From contig CAZOEO010000001.1 in assembly GCA_964578885.1 (NCBI GenBank), forward strand, positions 186,001 through 250,000: a stretch of 64,000 bases of DNA, written 5' to 3'. Position numbers and translations under genes: made by a program. The DNA comes from CAZRHR01 sp964578885. Its GTDB lineage: Bacteria > Bacteroidota > Bacteroidia > CAIKAF01. Every line of letters begins with the position of its first letter. Positions within the stretch are counted from its first letter, which is position 1. This document shows, piece after piece, positions 34,854 to 42,532 of the stretch. The notes beneath the pieces are model-generated. The model was not told the DNA's origin and made no database searches. It saw only the letters and a list, made by a program, of their open reading frames with translations.

Positions 34854-35471
34854 ATGCATTTAGCTAAGCTATCAGAAAAAGAGAAGTCGGCCTTACGTAA
34901 GGGTGTTATTCAGGTGACAGGTAAAGCGATGAATAGGACCGCGCTTGGGGTTGTTGATGCATTATTGACTTTGTATCCTGGGTTAACTTTTGCGGAGTTA
35001 AAACACATGTTGCCGGACAGCATTAATCCCTCGGCTCCCAAAAATTATAAGTCTTTGTTTAAGCCATATACAGAAAGATTGTATGGCGTGGTTCAGCCCG
35101 GTTCACTTCGAAAGGAGTATGAAGCGGCTGGACTTGACATTCATACTTCTCATTTTGCCCAACCAGGAGAAACTTTCAAAACAAAAGATGGGGTGGAGGT
35201 ATTGGTTTCCAAGTCATGGGAAACTTCCGATACTTCCACAGGAGAAAATGATTTACAAAATCTGATTCAACATGTAGAGCAATGGGGCGTAAGGGTAGTG
35301 AAAGTGGATAAGAATGAAGCATTTACCAAAGGGGGATACGATTTGGAAATCATTAATCCAGCGTTACTGGCGTCTATACAGAAGCCACGACGGACTCCTT
35401 TACGTTTTGTTATATGGGGCATCCTTTTGGTTTTATTGGCCTTACTTATAGGGTTCAAATTGAGCCAATAG
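34854..35471 (+). CDS. Unknown protein with C-terminal membrane anchor (205 residues)
   Basis: No signal peptide. The N-terminal half has a helical segment TALGVVDALLTLYPGLTFAE followed by LKHMLPDSI and a YGVVQPGSL turn; the middle has GETFKTKDGVEVLVSKSWE and NLIQHVEQWGVRVV. This succession (T..VV..L....PGLTF.EL, PD, YGVV, then DG....V...W..N...I....WG) reminds me of a module in uncharacterised bacterial proteins, but I cannot name it. The last 25 residues are one membrane helix (FVIWGILLVLLALLIGFKL) with basic residues before it, so the domain should face the cytoplasm. First gene of the block's plus-strand row. Confidence 0.75.
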   Translation: MHLAKLSEKEKSALRKGVIQVTGKAMNRTALGVVDALLTLYPGLTFAELKHMLPDSINPSAPKNYKSLFKPYTERLYGVVQPGSLRKEYEAAGLDIHTSHFAQPGETFKTKDGVEVLVSKSWETSDTSTGENDLQNLIQHVEQWGVRVVKVDKNEAFTKGGYDLEIINPALLASIQKPRRTPLRFVIWGILLVLLALLIGFKLSQ

Positions 35472-35489
35472 CATAGCATTACAGCGGAA

Positions 35490-35516
35490 GCCGAAAAGCT
35501 GCATGAAAGAGTAGGC
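35490..35516 (+). repeat. Leader motif, copy 1 (divergent)
   Basis: Opens with GCCGAAA and ends GAAAGAGTAGGC, 19 bp before the ATG at 35536. Related to the copies at 35865 and 36055. Confidence 0.55.
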
Positions 35517-35535
35517 AAACTAAATACCAAACAAA

Positions 35536-35844
35536 ATGGCAGATTTTAAAATTAGCGGAAGAATGACCGTTGAAGGTCTTCAAAAGCAATTTATGAATGA
35601 GTTTAAAGGCACACTTCGTGTGTATAATGGAAAACAATTTGCTGACCCTAAAGCCACCTTGGCCTCTTTGAGAAAAGGAGACGCTAAGGGAGCTGAGTTT
35701 TCCGTAAGTCCGCTGATGCATGTGGGAACTTTTGAAAGTCTGATCATGGAAAATTTTGGGATTACAGTGCAGGTGGCATGGGGAGATAACAGCAAACTTG
35801 CGAATAACAAGAGTCAGTTAAGAGAATTGAAGGACATCAAATGA
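35536..35844 (+). CDS. Small unknown protein (102 residues)
   Basis: Soluble, balanced charge. It begins MADFKISGRMTVEGLQKQFM, continues EFKGTLRVYNGKQFADPKAT and FGITVQVAWGDNSKLANNKS. The pattern suggests a compact alpha/beta fold: a beta-alpha start, LRVYNG strand, then an F..LIMENFGI helix and VQVAW strand. I do not recognise a named family. It is preceded by leader motif copy 1 and followed by a very small basic gene; all run in the same direction. Confidence 0.75.
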   Translation: MADFKISGRMTVEGLQKQFMNEFKGTLRVYNGKQFADPKATLASLRKGDAKGAEFSVSPLMHVGTFESLIMENFGITVQVAWGDNSKLANNKSQLRELKDIK

Positions 35845-35864
35845 GGTATCAATCCAGGGAGGTT

Positions 35865-35890
35865 GCCGAAACGCCTAAAAGGGAGTAGGC
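35865..35890 (+). repeat. Leader motif, copy 2
   Basis: GCCGAAACGCCTA then AAAGGGAGTAGGC; the inner GCCTA and TAGGC can pair as a 5-bp stem with an AAAGGGAG loop. It ends 26 bp before the ATG at 35917. Confidence 0.65.
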
Positions 35891-35916
35891 TTATTTTTTT
35901 TAAAAAAAACTAAAGC

Positions 35917-36039
35917 ATGGCAAGCTCAAAGAAATCACAAACTAAAAGTGTGACAGGCTCCAAATACACCACCAAAACGGTGACTAAAGCAGGTAAAGCG
36001 GATAAGCGGACTAAGTTAGGGGGCGCTAAGAAAAAATAA
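35917..36039 (+). CDS. Very small basic protein (40 residues)
   Basis: ATG at 35917 to TAA at 36037-36039. Reads MASSKKSQTKSVTGSKYTTK, then TVTKAGKADKRTKLGGAKKK. Thirteen of 40 residues are Lys or Arg and most of the rest are Ser, Thr, Gly and Ala, so it is probably disordered and nucleic-acid- or membrane-binding. A leader motif copy sits before it and another right after it, as with its neighbours, which supports it being a real gene. Function unknown. Confidence 0.6.
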   Translation: MASSKKSQTKSVTGSKYTTKTVTKAGKADKRTKLGGAKKK

Positions 36040-36054
36040 TAACCAAAGGAGAAA

Positions 36055-36080
36055 GTCGAAGCGCCTGAAAGGGAGTAGGC
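36055..36080 (+). repeat. Leader motif, copy 3
   Basis: GTCGAAGCGCCTG then AAAGGGAGTAGGC; 22 of 25 positions match copy 2. It ends 20 bp before the GTG start at 36101. Confidence 0.65.
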
Positions 36081-36100
36081 ACAACTTATAAATTAAAATT

Positions 36101-36400
36101 GTGGCGGATATAGAAAAGTGGCTTGATGAGAGTCCTGTAATGATAAATTGGGGTAAAGAATTTAAGCAGTCTATTTATGTAAAGCGGGCAATTATGTATG
36201 GCGATCAACGGTGCGAACATTGTCTTAAAATTATTAAAGAAGGAAAACCAGTTTTTTGTCCCGCTATCGATTCTTTTCAATTTTTATATAATAAATCAGG
36301 TTGGGGTAAATTGAATTCCATAAACGGTTGGAAAAACAAGCCCACGTTCTGTTCAAACAATCACGCCAAAATATTTGTAAAAAACAACAACGGCCTATGA
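36101..36400 (+). CDS. Small putative zinc-finger protein (99 residues)
   Basis: Starts at GTG (MADIEKWLDESPV). A CEHC pair at about residues 38-41 and a later FCSNNHAKIF (Cys about 83, His about 87) make a C-x2-C ... C-x3-H arrangement like treble-clef/TRASH-type zinc ribbons; a further Cys (VFCPAID) lies between. The DNA is clearly AT-richer than the chromosomal backbone. Its TGA overlaps the ATG of the next gene (ATGA), so the two are translationally coupled and probably act together. Confidence 0.65.
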   Translation: MADIEKWLDESPVMINWGKEFKQSIYVKRAIMYGDQRCEHCLKIIKEGKPVFCPAIDSFQFLYNKSGWGKLNSINGWKNKPTFCSNNHAKIFVKNNNGL

Positions 36401-37347
36401 ATCCCATACACTCCCTGCCCTCCATCATTCAAACGCCATTGCGAAGAGATTATACAGATCTCTTAACCCATGGTAAGATGCTTGAGGCAGAAAAATTAAG
36501 CAGGGAGCTTAGTGCGCTGCTTGATGTGCCTTTTTACTTCAGTCATTTTGGAAATCCGCATTATCCGGTGCAAAATATAGAGGCCAAAACGGTGTTTGTG
36601 CACCTCAATCCTGGAGCAGGTTTGGGCCAATTTAATACCGAATCTGAATTTTTTGCACAGCGATGGGACAAAGATGCTTTTTATAAGCAGCATGGCTTGG
36701 CACAACAAGTTGGTATAGATGAGGTGTTGAATGGTTATATACAAGGCTGGAAGAACTATGCACATCAACGCTTTGTAATAAAAGGCGAAATGGATAATTT
36801 TGATTTTAAGCAGGCCTGTTTTTTGATGCACTGGCCCGAAAGCGGCATAAATCTCATCAATGGTGATTTATCTCATCGAACGGTGCAGCAGCAAAATATG
36901 GTGAATGTGATTGAGCAAAAGTTGCAGTTAGAGTTGCTCCCCTATGGGTCAAACACAATTAACACGTCCCAATTACTTAAAGCATTTGAACTAAAACCTG
37001 ATTTACTGAGCCCTTATATCGAAAACCTGCTCGCACTTATTACTCTACATCCACGAAAGTATGTGTTGTTTGGCAGCCGGGTGTTTCAGCAGTTATTCCG
37101 CGCCTATCATATTCGTGTGAAACCCATTATACTTCAAGAAAACCCGGAGATAAAAATTCAACATATTACCAAAAACAGTTTATCATTTTCTTGTATGCGC
37201 CTGCAATGGGAAAATCAAACGGTTGATGCCGGCATTGCTCACTCATTTGCTCGACGCGATTTACCCAATGCCTATCAAAAGATGGCTGCTTACGGTCTGG
37301 CATGTTATCGGTACTATCAGCAAAACAATCAATTATTAGCTAGCTAA
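36397..37347 (+). CDS. Unknown 316-residue protein coupled to the zinc-finger gene
   Basis: The start is set by the ATGA overlap (MNPIHSLPSIIQTPLRRDYT). A hydrophobic strand with TVFVHLNPGAGLGQFNTESE recalls the first motif of the uracil-DNA-glycosylase fold (G-x-NPG), and KYVLFGSRVFQQLFR could be a later core strand and helix. The usual second active-site motif is not obvious, so this is only a tentative fold guess. No signal peptide or membrane helix. Confidence 0.6.
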   Translation: MNPIHSLPSIIQTPLRRDYTDLLTHGKMLEAEKLSRELSALLDVPFYFSHFGNPHYPVQNIEAKTVFVHLNPGAGLGQFNTESEFFAQRWDKDAFYKQHGLAQQVGIDEVLNGYIQGWKNYAHQRFVIKGEMDNFDFKQACFLMHWPESGINLINGDLSHRTVQQQNMVNVIEQKLQLELLPYGSNTINTSQLLKAFELKPDLLSPYIENLLALITLHPRKYVLFGSRVFQQLFRAYHIRVKPIILQENPEIKIQHITKNSLSFSCMRLQWENQTVDAGIAHSFARRDLPNAYQKMAAYGLACYRYYQQNNQLLAS

Positions 37348-37454
37348 ATAACCGTTTTGTACCATGTCAAAAAAGTTCGCTTCGGTGTGTTTTTGGTGGA
37401 AAACCTATAATAATATTCCAGAAAAGGAACCGGAAACCAATTATTTATATTCTT

Positions 37455-37916
37455 ATGCAACTCGAAACCATCTTATCGGTCTTTTCTATCCTCGTTAACA
37501 TCGTTGGTTTTTATTTTGTTATTCGTCAAATTACCCAACAGGCCTTGGCTACGCGCGGGGAAACTTATACCAGCCTTTGTGGTTTGTCCTATGAAATTTT
37601 AAAAATGATTAGTGATCATCCCTACTTGTACGACTATTTTTACAAGAATAAAAAATTAGCCCCGGATTCTGACCACAAAGTTCAAGTGTGGATGTGTTGT
37701 GAAATGATTGCTAATTACTGTGATAATGTCACCTTGCAGCGCGAAAATATACCGGAAGCCGTCTGGGTGAGATGGAAAAATTTTATTAAAGGGCAGCTTG
37801 AAATAAGCACTGAATTAAAAAGTTTTATGCTGGAATACAAGAACTGGTATTCTGCAGAAATGATTCAAATTTTGGAGGAGGTTCAAAATGCCCAAGTTCA
37901 AATTATTTCTAAATGA
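37455..37916 (+). CDS. Small membrane-anchored unknown protein (153 residues)
   Basis: An N-terminal membrane helix (ETILSVFSILVNIVGFYFVI) is followed by a helical cytoplasmic domain with many aromatic residues (LYDYFYKNKKL, EAVWVRWKNFIKGQLE). The layout resembles DUF4760-like one-helix proteins, but I cannot confirm it. The upstream 107-bp gap holds no leader motif copy. Confidence 0.65.
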   Translation: MQLETILSVFSILVNIVGFYFVIRQITQQALATRGETYTSLCGLSYEILKMISDHPYLYDYFYKNKKLAPDSDHKVQVWMCCEMIANYCDNVTLQRENIPEAVWVRWKNFIKGQLEISTELKSFMLEYKNWYSAEMIQILEEVQNAQVQIISK

Positions 37917-38061
37917 ATAATCTATGCCATTTTTCTACCGCTTTGGGTGCGAAACCGATGGTAAGATGTAAAGGGAAAATTCATTGGTAAAATCATTACT
38001 TTGCTCAACTTAAGTTAAACAAATTACGAAAGTCTAAAACTAAACCAAATCACAGAAAATC

Positions 38062-38619
38062 ATGGCACGCAAAAGTCGCTTTTGGGGAAACTTTTGGGGA
38101 GAGACCGGTCGCAATACCGGCAAATGGGCAAGCAACAAAATCTTTGGCCCTACAGGTTGGGCCACACCTAAAAGGCACATTATGCACCATGAAGAAGGCG
38201 GCAGAATCTCCGGTAGAAGCCATAGAACATCCTCCTTCTCTTCCAGTGGAGAGGATGATAGCACAAGTGATTTGTTTTTCAAAGAACAATCAAAAAATCG
38301 CCAAGACCTTCAAAATAAGGTCGATGCTATTCGTTTTGACTCCAATGATGTACACGTCATTTGTGCCAACATAGATGAACTGCTTACGGGCGCCCGCTTG
38401 GCACAGCAAAACAATATGTCCGAAGGTGTTTTTATTCCCAAAATTCGTGCAGGCATCATGCGCCTTCAACGCCTCAGCGAACATGAATTGGCAGCATTTT
38501 ACAGAAGTGAATTAAACCAAGTCCTGCGAGTCAAATGGTTGGGGAAATTAAAGCATTTTTTAATCATGGTTGCGGTTTTTGGCGGGTTAATATTTTTCGC
38601 TTTTTTCTATAAAGGTTAA
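38062..38619 (+). CDS. Unknown protein with C-terminal membrane helix (185 residues)
   Basis: Begins MARKSRFWGNFWGETGRNTG and KWASNKIFGPTGW: a basic, Gly/Trp/Asn-rich stretch likely to be disordered or to bind a partner. A Ser/His-rich linker (residues about 45-75) and a helical domain (DVHVICANIDELLTGARLAQ; PKIRAGIMRLQRLSEHELAA) follow, and one membrane helix (FLIMVAVFGGLIFFAFFY) ends the protein. Like the first gene of the row it is anchored by its C-terminus. Last gene of the block; the right palindrome follows the stop by 2 bp. Confidence 0.7.
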   Translation: MARKSRFWGNFWGETGRNTGKWASNKIFGPTGWATPKRHIMHHEEGGRISGRSHRTSSFSSSGEDDSTSDLFFKEQSKNRQDLQNKVDAIRFDSNDVHVICANIDELLTGARLAQQNNMSEGVFIPKIRAGIMRLQRLSEHELAAFYRSELNQVLRVKWLGKLKHFLIMVAVFGGLIFFAFFYKG

Positions 38620-38621
38620 AG

Positions 38622-38641
38622 CCCCGGGTTGAAACCCGGGG
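38622..38641. repeat. 20-bp palindrome, right edge of accessory block
   Basis: CCCCGGGTTGAAACCCGGGG: the same outer arms as the palindrome at 33489-33508, with a different centre (TTGAAA in place of ATTAAT). It lies 2 bp after the stop of the gene ending at 38619. Confidence 0.8.
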
Positions 38642-38723
38642 GGTAAATAAACATCAAAAAAATAGAGCAGGGGAGCGGTTTATTTTCTTTCTTTGCATTA
38701 CGAGGAAACAAGCCTACGTTGCC

Positions 38724-39794
38724 ATGAAAATTCACAATTTTAGCGCAGGGCCCGCCATTTTGCCCGAAGAAGTTCTTCGAAAAAGTGCGCAAGCTGTTAT
38801 CAATTTTAATGATTCAGGGCTCTCTCTCCTGGAAATGTCCCACCGGTCCAAAGATTTCGAGGACGTGATGGACAAAGCCCGCCAGTTGGTCAAAGACTTA
38901 TTGCAACTGGAAGACCGCTACGAAGTGTTGTTTTTGCAAGGAGGTGCTTCTACGCAGTTTTACATGACTGCCCTCAACTTGCTGACACCAAATGGATTTG
39001 GTGCCTATGTAAATACCGGCACCTGGGCCAGTCTGGCCATTGGTGAAGCCAAAAGAATTGGAAAAGTAGAAGTACTGGCTTCTTCTGAAGCAGATCAGTT
39101 TCGCCACATTCCCAAAGGATACGACATTCCCGCCAATGCAGATTATTTGCATTTGACCTCTAATAATACCATTTACGGAACCCAAATGCATGCTTTTCCC
39201 AAATCGCCCGTTCCGGTGGTTTGCGACATGTCTTCGGATATTTTTTCACGCCCTTTTCAAGCCAATGATTTCGGTTTGATCTATGCAGGTGCACAAAAAA
39301 ATATGGGTCCCGCTGGTGTGACCATGGTGATTGTAGATAAAAACCTACTCGGTAAAACGGGGCGTTCCCTTCCTACCATGCTGGATTATCAGGTGCATGC
39401 TTCCAAAGAGTCGATGTTCAATACACCACCTGTATTCCCGATTTATGTAACCATGCTCACCATGCAATGGTTGAAAGACAATGGTGGCCTTCCGTGGATT
39501 GGAAAAGTAAATGAAATTAAAGCCTCTACTTTTTATCAGGCATTGGATGCCAATCCATGTTTCAAAGGAACAGTAGCTACGGAGGATCGCTCTTGGATGA
39601 ATGCCACTTTCCTTCTTACCCAGCCTGAGCTGGAAAAAGAATTTGAATCCATGCTCAAAGAAGCAGGTATCAGTGGCCTTAAAGGACACCGTTCCGTTGG
39701 CGGATACAGGGCTTCCATGTATAATGCATTGCCACTTGAATCCGTGAAAGTACTGGTGAATGTAATGGATGATTTTGCTCAAAAATTTGCATAA
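38724..39794 (+). CDS. serC: Phosphoserine aminotransferase
   Basis: 356 residues, usual length. It converts 3-phosphohydroxypyruvate to phosphoserine with PLP. Seen: NFSAGPAILPEEVL at the start, LLEMSHRSKDF, LFLQGGASTQFYM, CDMSSDIFSRP and the PLP lysine in YAGAQKNMGPAGVT; the end is SVGGYRASMYNALP. serA follows, sharing one base with the stop (TAATG), and DUF1015 follows that. Confidence 0.97.
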   Translation: MKIHNFSAGPAILPEEVLRKSAQAVINFNDSGLSLLEMSHRSKDFEDVMDKARQLVKDLLQLEDRYEVLFLQGGASTQFYMTALNLLTPNGFGAYVNTGTWASLAIGEAKRIGKVEVLASSEADQFRHIPKGYDIPANADYLHLTSNNTIYGTQMHAFPKSPVPVVCDMSSDIFSRPFQANDFGLIYAGAQKNMGPAGVTMVIVDKNLLGKTGRSLPTMLDYQVHASKESMFNTPPVFPIYVTMLTMQWLKDNGGLPWIGKVNEIKASTFYQALDANPCFKGTVATEDRSWMNATFLLTQPELEKEFESMLKEAGISGLKGHRSVGGYRASMYNALPLESVKVLVNVMDDFAQKFA

Positions 39795-40762
39795 TGAGAC
39801 AAGTTCGCATTCTAGCCAATGATGGATTAGAGGCTTCGGCTATTTCACATCTTGAAGCCCATGGATTTGAAGTGCGTACCCAGCATGTGCCACAAGACCA
39901 ATTGGCTGATTATATCAATCAGGAAAATATTGAGGCGCTGCTGGTGCGTTCTGCTACCAAGGTGCGTCAACCCATCATCGACGCTTGTCCGGGACTTCGT
40001 TTTATAGGTCGCGGCGGTGTTGGAATGGACAATATCGACGTGACTTACGCCCGCGAAAAGGGACTGATGGTGGCCAATACACCTGCTGCCTCAACCGATT
40101 CTGTGGCAGAAATGGTATTTGCACATGTTTTTTCTCTCGCCAGATATTTACACCATGCCAACCGGATGATGCCATCTGAAGGCACAACCCGATTTGGTGC
40201 GCTTAAAAAATCTTACGCCAATGCCTTTGAATTGCGTGGGAAAACCATGGGTATCATTGGCTTTGGCCGCATCGGTCAGGCCGTTGCCAAAATGGCGTTG
40301 AGCCTTGGTATGAGGGTGTTACCTTACGCCACAACCGAGCGGGAAACGGAATTAGATATCGACTTTTTGCAAACTGGTGACACGTTTACCATTGCCATGA
40401 AAACCGTTTCTCTTCAGGAGATTTTTGCGCAAAGCGATATCATTACTTTTCATGTGCCCATGCCGGCCAACGGACAGCCTTTGGTGTCTAAAGCGGAAAT
40501 GGCTCAGATGAAAAAGGGCGTGTTGCTCATCAACACTGCCCGCGGAGGAGTTATTCATGAAGCAGATTTACTGGAGGCACTGAACCAGGGATGGATCGGT
40601 GGCGCTGGTTTAGATGTATTTGAAAATGAACCAACTCCCATGGAAGCGTTGCTAAATCATCCTTCGATTTCTGTAAGTCCTCACGTGGGAGGTTCTACGG
40701 TAGAAGCCCAGGAACGCATCGGTATGGAGATGGCAAGCTATGTGATGGCCCATTTTTCCTGA
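39794..40762 (+). CDS. serA: D-3-phosphoglycerate dehydrogenase (short form)
   Basis: 322 residues: catalytic and NAD domains only, without the C-terminal ACT regulatory domain of long SerA, so serine feedback through that domain is not expected. Seen: GRGGVGMDNIDVTYAREKG, the Rossmann turn MGIIGFGRIGQAVAKMA, LLINTARGGVIHEADLLEA, GLDVFENEPTP and the catalytic-His region HVGGSTVEAQERIG. It supplies the substrate of SerC; both lie in one operon with DUF1015. Confidence 0.94.
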   Translation: MRQVRILANDGLEASAISHLEAHGFEVRTQHVPQDQLADYINQENIEALLVRSATKVRQPIIDACPGLRFIGRGGVGMDNIDVTYAREKGLMVANTPAASTDSVAEMVFAHVFSLARYLHHANRMMPSEGTTRFGALKKSYANAFELRGKTMGIIGFGRIGQAVAKMALSLGMRVLPYATTERETELDIDFLQTGDTFTIAMKTVSLQEIFAQSDIITFHVPMPANGQPLVSKAEMAQMKKGVLLINTARGGVIHEADLLEALNQGWIGGAGLDVFENEPTPMEALLNHPSISVSPHVGGSTVEAQERIGMEMASYVMAHFS

Positions 40763-40765
40763 CTT

Positions 40766-41971
40766 ATGACCTCTTTTTTGGCGCCTTTTTCAGGTTGGAT
40801 TCCAGCCGTTTCGAACCCGGAACAGGTGGTGACCATGTCTTTTGAACAATACGCAAAAAAGGAGGTTCAGGAAATTTGTTCCACTCAACCGCATAGTTAT
40901 CTGCATGTAGTGCTTCCTCCGGAAGTTCGTGCCAATGGTACGCTCGGTTTTCATGACAGAAACCTGGCTTCCGGACGTCAACTCAGAACCTTTATGCAGG
41001 AAGGTGTTTTTACCAAAACAGCACCGGCTTATTATCTGTATCAGCAGGTTAAAGGGAACAAACAATATACAGGACTGGTGGCCGCCGTGCATGTGCAGGC
41101 GCTCACTTCTCGTTTGGTTTTACCACATGAAGAAACCATTGCAGCCCGAGAAGAAAAGCTCACCGATTATCTGGATGTGGTGGGCATCAATGCGGAGCCC
41201 GTATGTTTAACTTTCCGGGATCAACTTGGGATTGCACAGCTTTGGGCGCCGCTATTGGCACAAACGCCGGATTTAGACTTTTCTCTGGGTGCATTGGGCC
41301 GTCATCGATTATGGGTCATTTCAGATTTGGTGATGGTTCAGCAACTTTCAGATAAACTGAATGCAGTAAATCAGTGGTTTATTGCAGATGGACACCATCG
41401 TACCGCTTCGTCACTCCGTTTGGCGCAACAAAGACAAGCACATAGTTCTGGCGGAGATCAATACTTTATGGCTAGCCTTTTCCCCGAAGATATGGTGGAT
41501 ATTTTACCATTTCATCGCATGGTGAAAGGGCTTTCCGACCTTGTTTTATCTAATTTTCTTTCGCAGCTACAAGAGACTTTCGACATTCTTCCCATATCGG
41601 GCCAACCTTCCTCTCTGGCTGTGTATTTTCAGGGAAACTGGTATCATCTTTCTCCAAAACAGCCACTTGCTGCGCAAGAAATTTGGGCTGAGATAGTGTC
41701 TGAACGTATCCTTGCGCCCATGTTTGGTATTGAAGATTTACGACGAGACGAAAGGGTTGGTTTTTTAGGAGGTGTAACTCAGCCTGAAGCCTTGGTGAAT
41801 GCCATGGAAAAGGGCCATTTCCAAATTGGTTTTTATCTTCCGGCTTTATCACGGGAAGATTTTTTCACCTATGCCCAAACGGGAAAATACATGCCTCCGA
41901 AAAGTACGTGGTTCGAGCCGAAATTACCAAATGGACTGACCATGTTAGATTTACAAACTTCATTGGGATAA
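40766..41971 (+). CDS. DUF1015 family protein
   Basis: 401 residues. The opening is SFLAPFSGWIPA and the family signature WFIADGHHRTASSLRL is present. DUF1015 (an HTH-free, DGHHR-containing family) is routinely found beside serA and serC in Bacteroidota; its biochemical role is unknown to me, and a link to serine metabolism is inferred from this context alone. It starts 3 bp after the serA stop and ends 3 bp before the Nudix gene. Confidence 0.85.
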   Translation: MTSFLAPFSGWIPAVSNPEQVVTMSFEQYAKKEVQEICSTQPHSYLHVVLPPEVRANGTLGFHDRNLASGRQLRTFMQEGVFTKTAPAYYLYQQVKGNKQYTGLVAAVHVQALTSRLVLPHEETIAAREEKLTDYLDVVGINAEPVCLTFRDQLGIAQLWAPLLAQTPDLDFSLGALGRHRLWVISDLVMVQQLSDKLNAVNQWFIADGHHRTASSLRLAQQRQAHSSGGDQYFMASLFPEDMVDILPFHRMVKGLSDLVLSNFLSQLQETFDILPISGQPSSLAVYFQGNWYHLSPKQPLAAQEIWAEIVSERILAPMFGIEDLRRDERVGFLGGVTQPEALVNAMEKGHFQIGFYLPALSREDFFTYAQTGKYMPPKSTWFEPKLPNGLTMLDLQTSLG

Positions 41972-41974
41972 ATC

Positions 41975-42532
41975 ATGATGGACCATGCGCAGGAGAATCC
42001 CTGGACTTTTTTGTCTACGGAATTGAAGTATGACAATCCGTGGATACGGGTAGAAGAACATCAGGTGCTGAATCCGGCCGGAAACCATGGGATTTATGGC
42101 GTGGTTTCGTTTAAAAATATTGCGGTAGGCATTGTTCCCATTGACGAAGAAGGCTATACATGGTTGGTTGGGCAATACCGTTATCCGCTGGATGCGTATA
42201 GTTGGGAAATTATTGAAGGCGGCGGTGGATTGGATGCAGATACTTTGCCTGCGGCAATGCGCGAATTAAAAGAGGAAACGGGTCTGGAAGCCAGCGAGTG
42301 GGAAGAATTATTACACTTAAATACATCCAATAGCGTCACCGACGAGCGGGCGGTGGTGTATGTGGCGCGAGGCCTCTCGCATGGCGAATGGAGTCCGGAG
42401 GAAACAGAATTGCTAAGTTTGAAACGTTTGCCTTTGGCTGAAGCGGTTCAAATGGCCATTCAAGGCGAAATTAAAGACAGCATTAGCCTGGCGGCACTTC
42501 TAAAGCTGGGACTCTTGGGCATTACCCGTTAG
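41975..42532 (+). CDS. Nudix hydrolase (ADP-ribose pyrophosphatase-like)
   Basis: 185 residues. The Nudix box is near residues 80-100: four Gly, then LDADTLPAAMRELKEETGLE. The catalytic REL.EE.GL core is intact, but the first conserved Glu of the box (G-x5-E) is Ala here. The WLVGQYRYPLDAYSWEIIEG lead-in is typical of ADP-ribose or GDP-sugar pyrophosphatases. Its TAG overlaps the convergent DUF5686 stop (TTAG). Confidence 0.88.
   Translation: MMDHAQENPWTFLSTELKYDNPWIRVEEHQVLNPAGNHGIYGVVSFKNIAVGIVPIDEEGYTWLVGQYRYPLDAYSWEIIEGGGGLDADTLPAAMRELKEETGLEASEWEELLHLNTSNSVTDERAVVYVARGLSHGEWSPEETELLSLKRLPLAEAVQMAIQGEIKDSISLAALLKLGLLGITR

Noticed and set aside
37363..37497. Small frame MSKKFASVCFWWKTYNNIPE (44 residues) before the 37455 gene
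   Set aside because: It overlaps the start of the better-supported membrane-protein gene in another frame, and nothing further supports it.
33489..38641. The two palindromes as insertion-sequence ends
   Set aside because: No transposase-like product lies between them; dispersed palindromes or terminators are simpler explanations.
33338..38642. Integration of the accessory block into the tRNA gene with att sites
   Set aside because: I looked for a copy of the tRNA 3' end (GGTTCAAGTCCCTTCCCGGG) on the right side and for an integrase and saw neither, so no att site is annotated.
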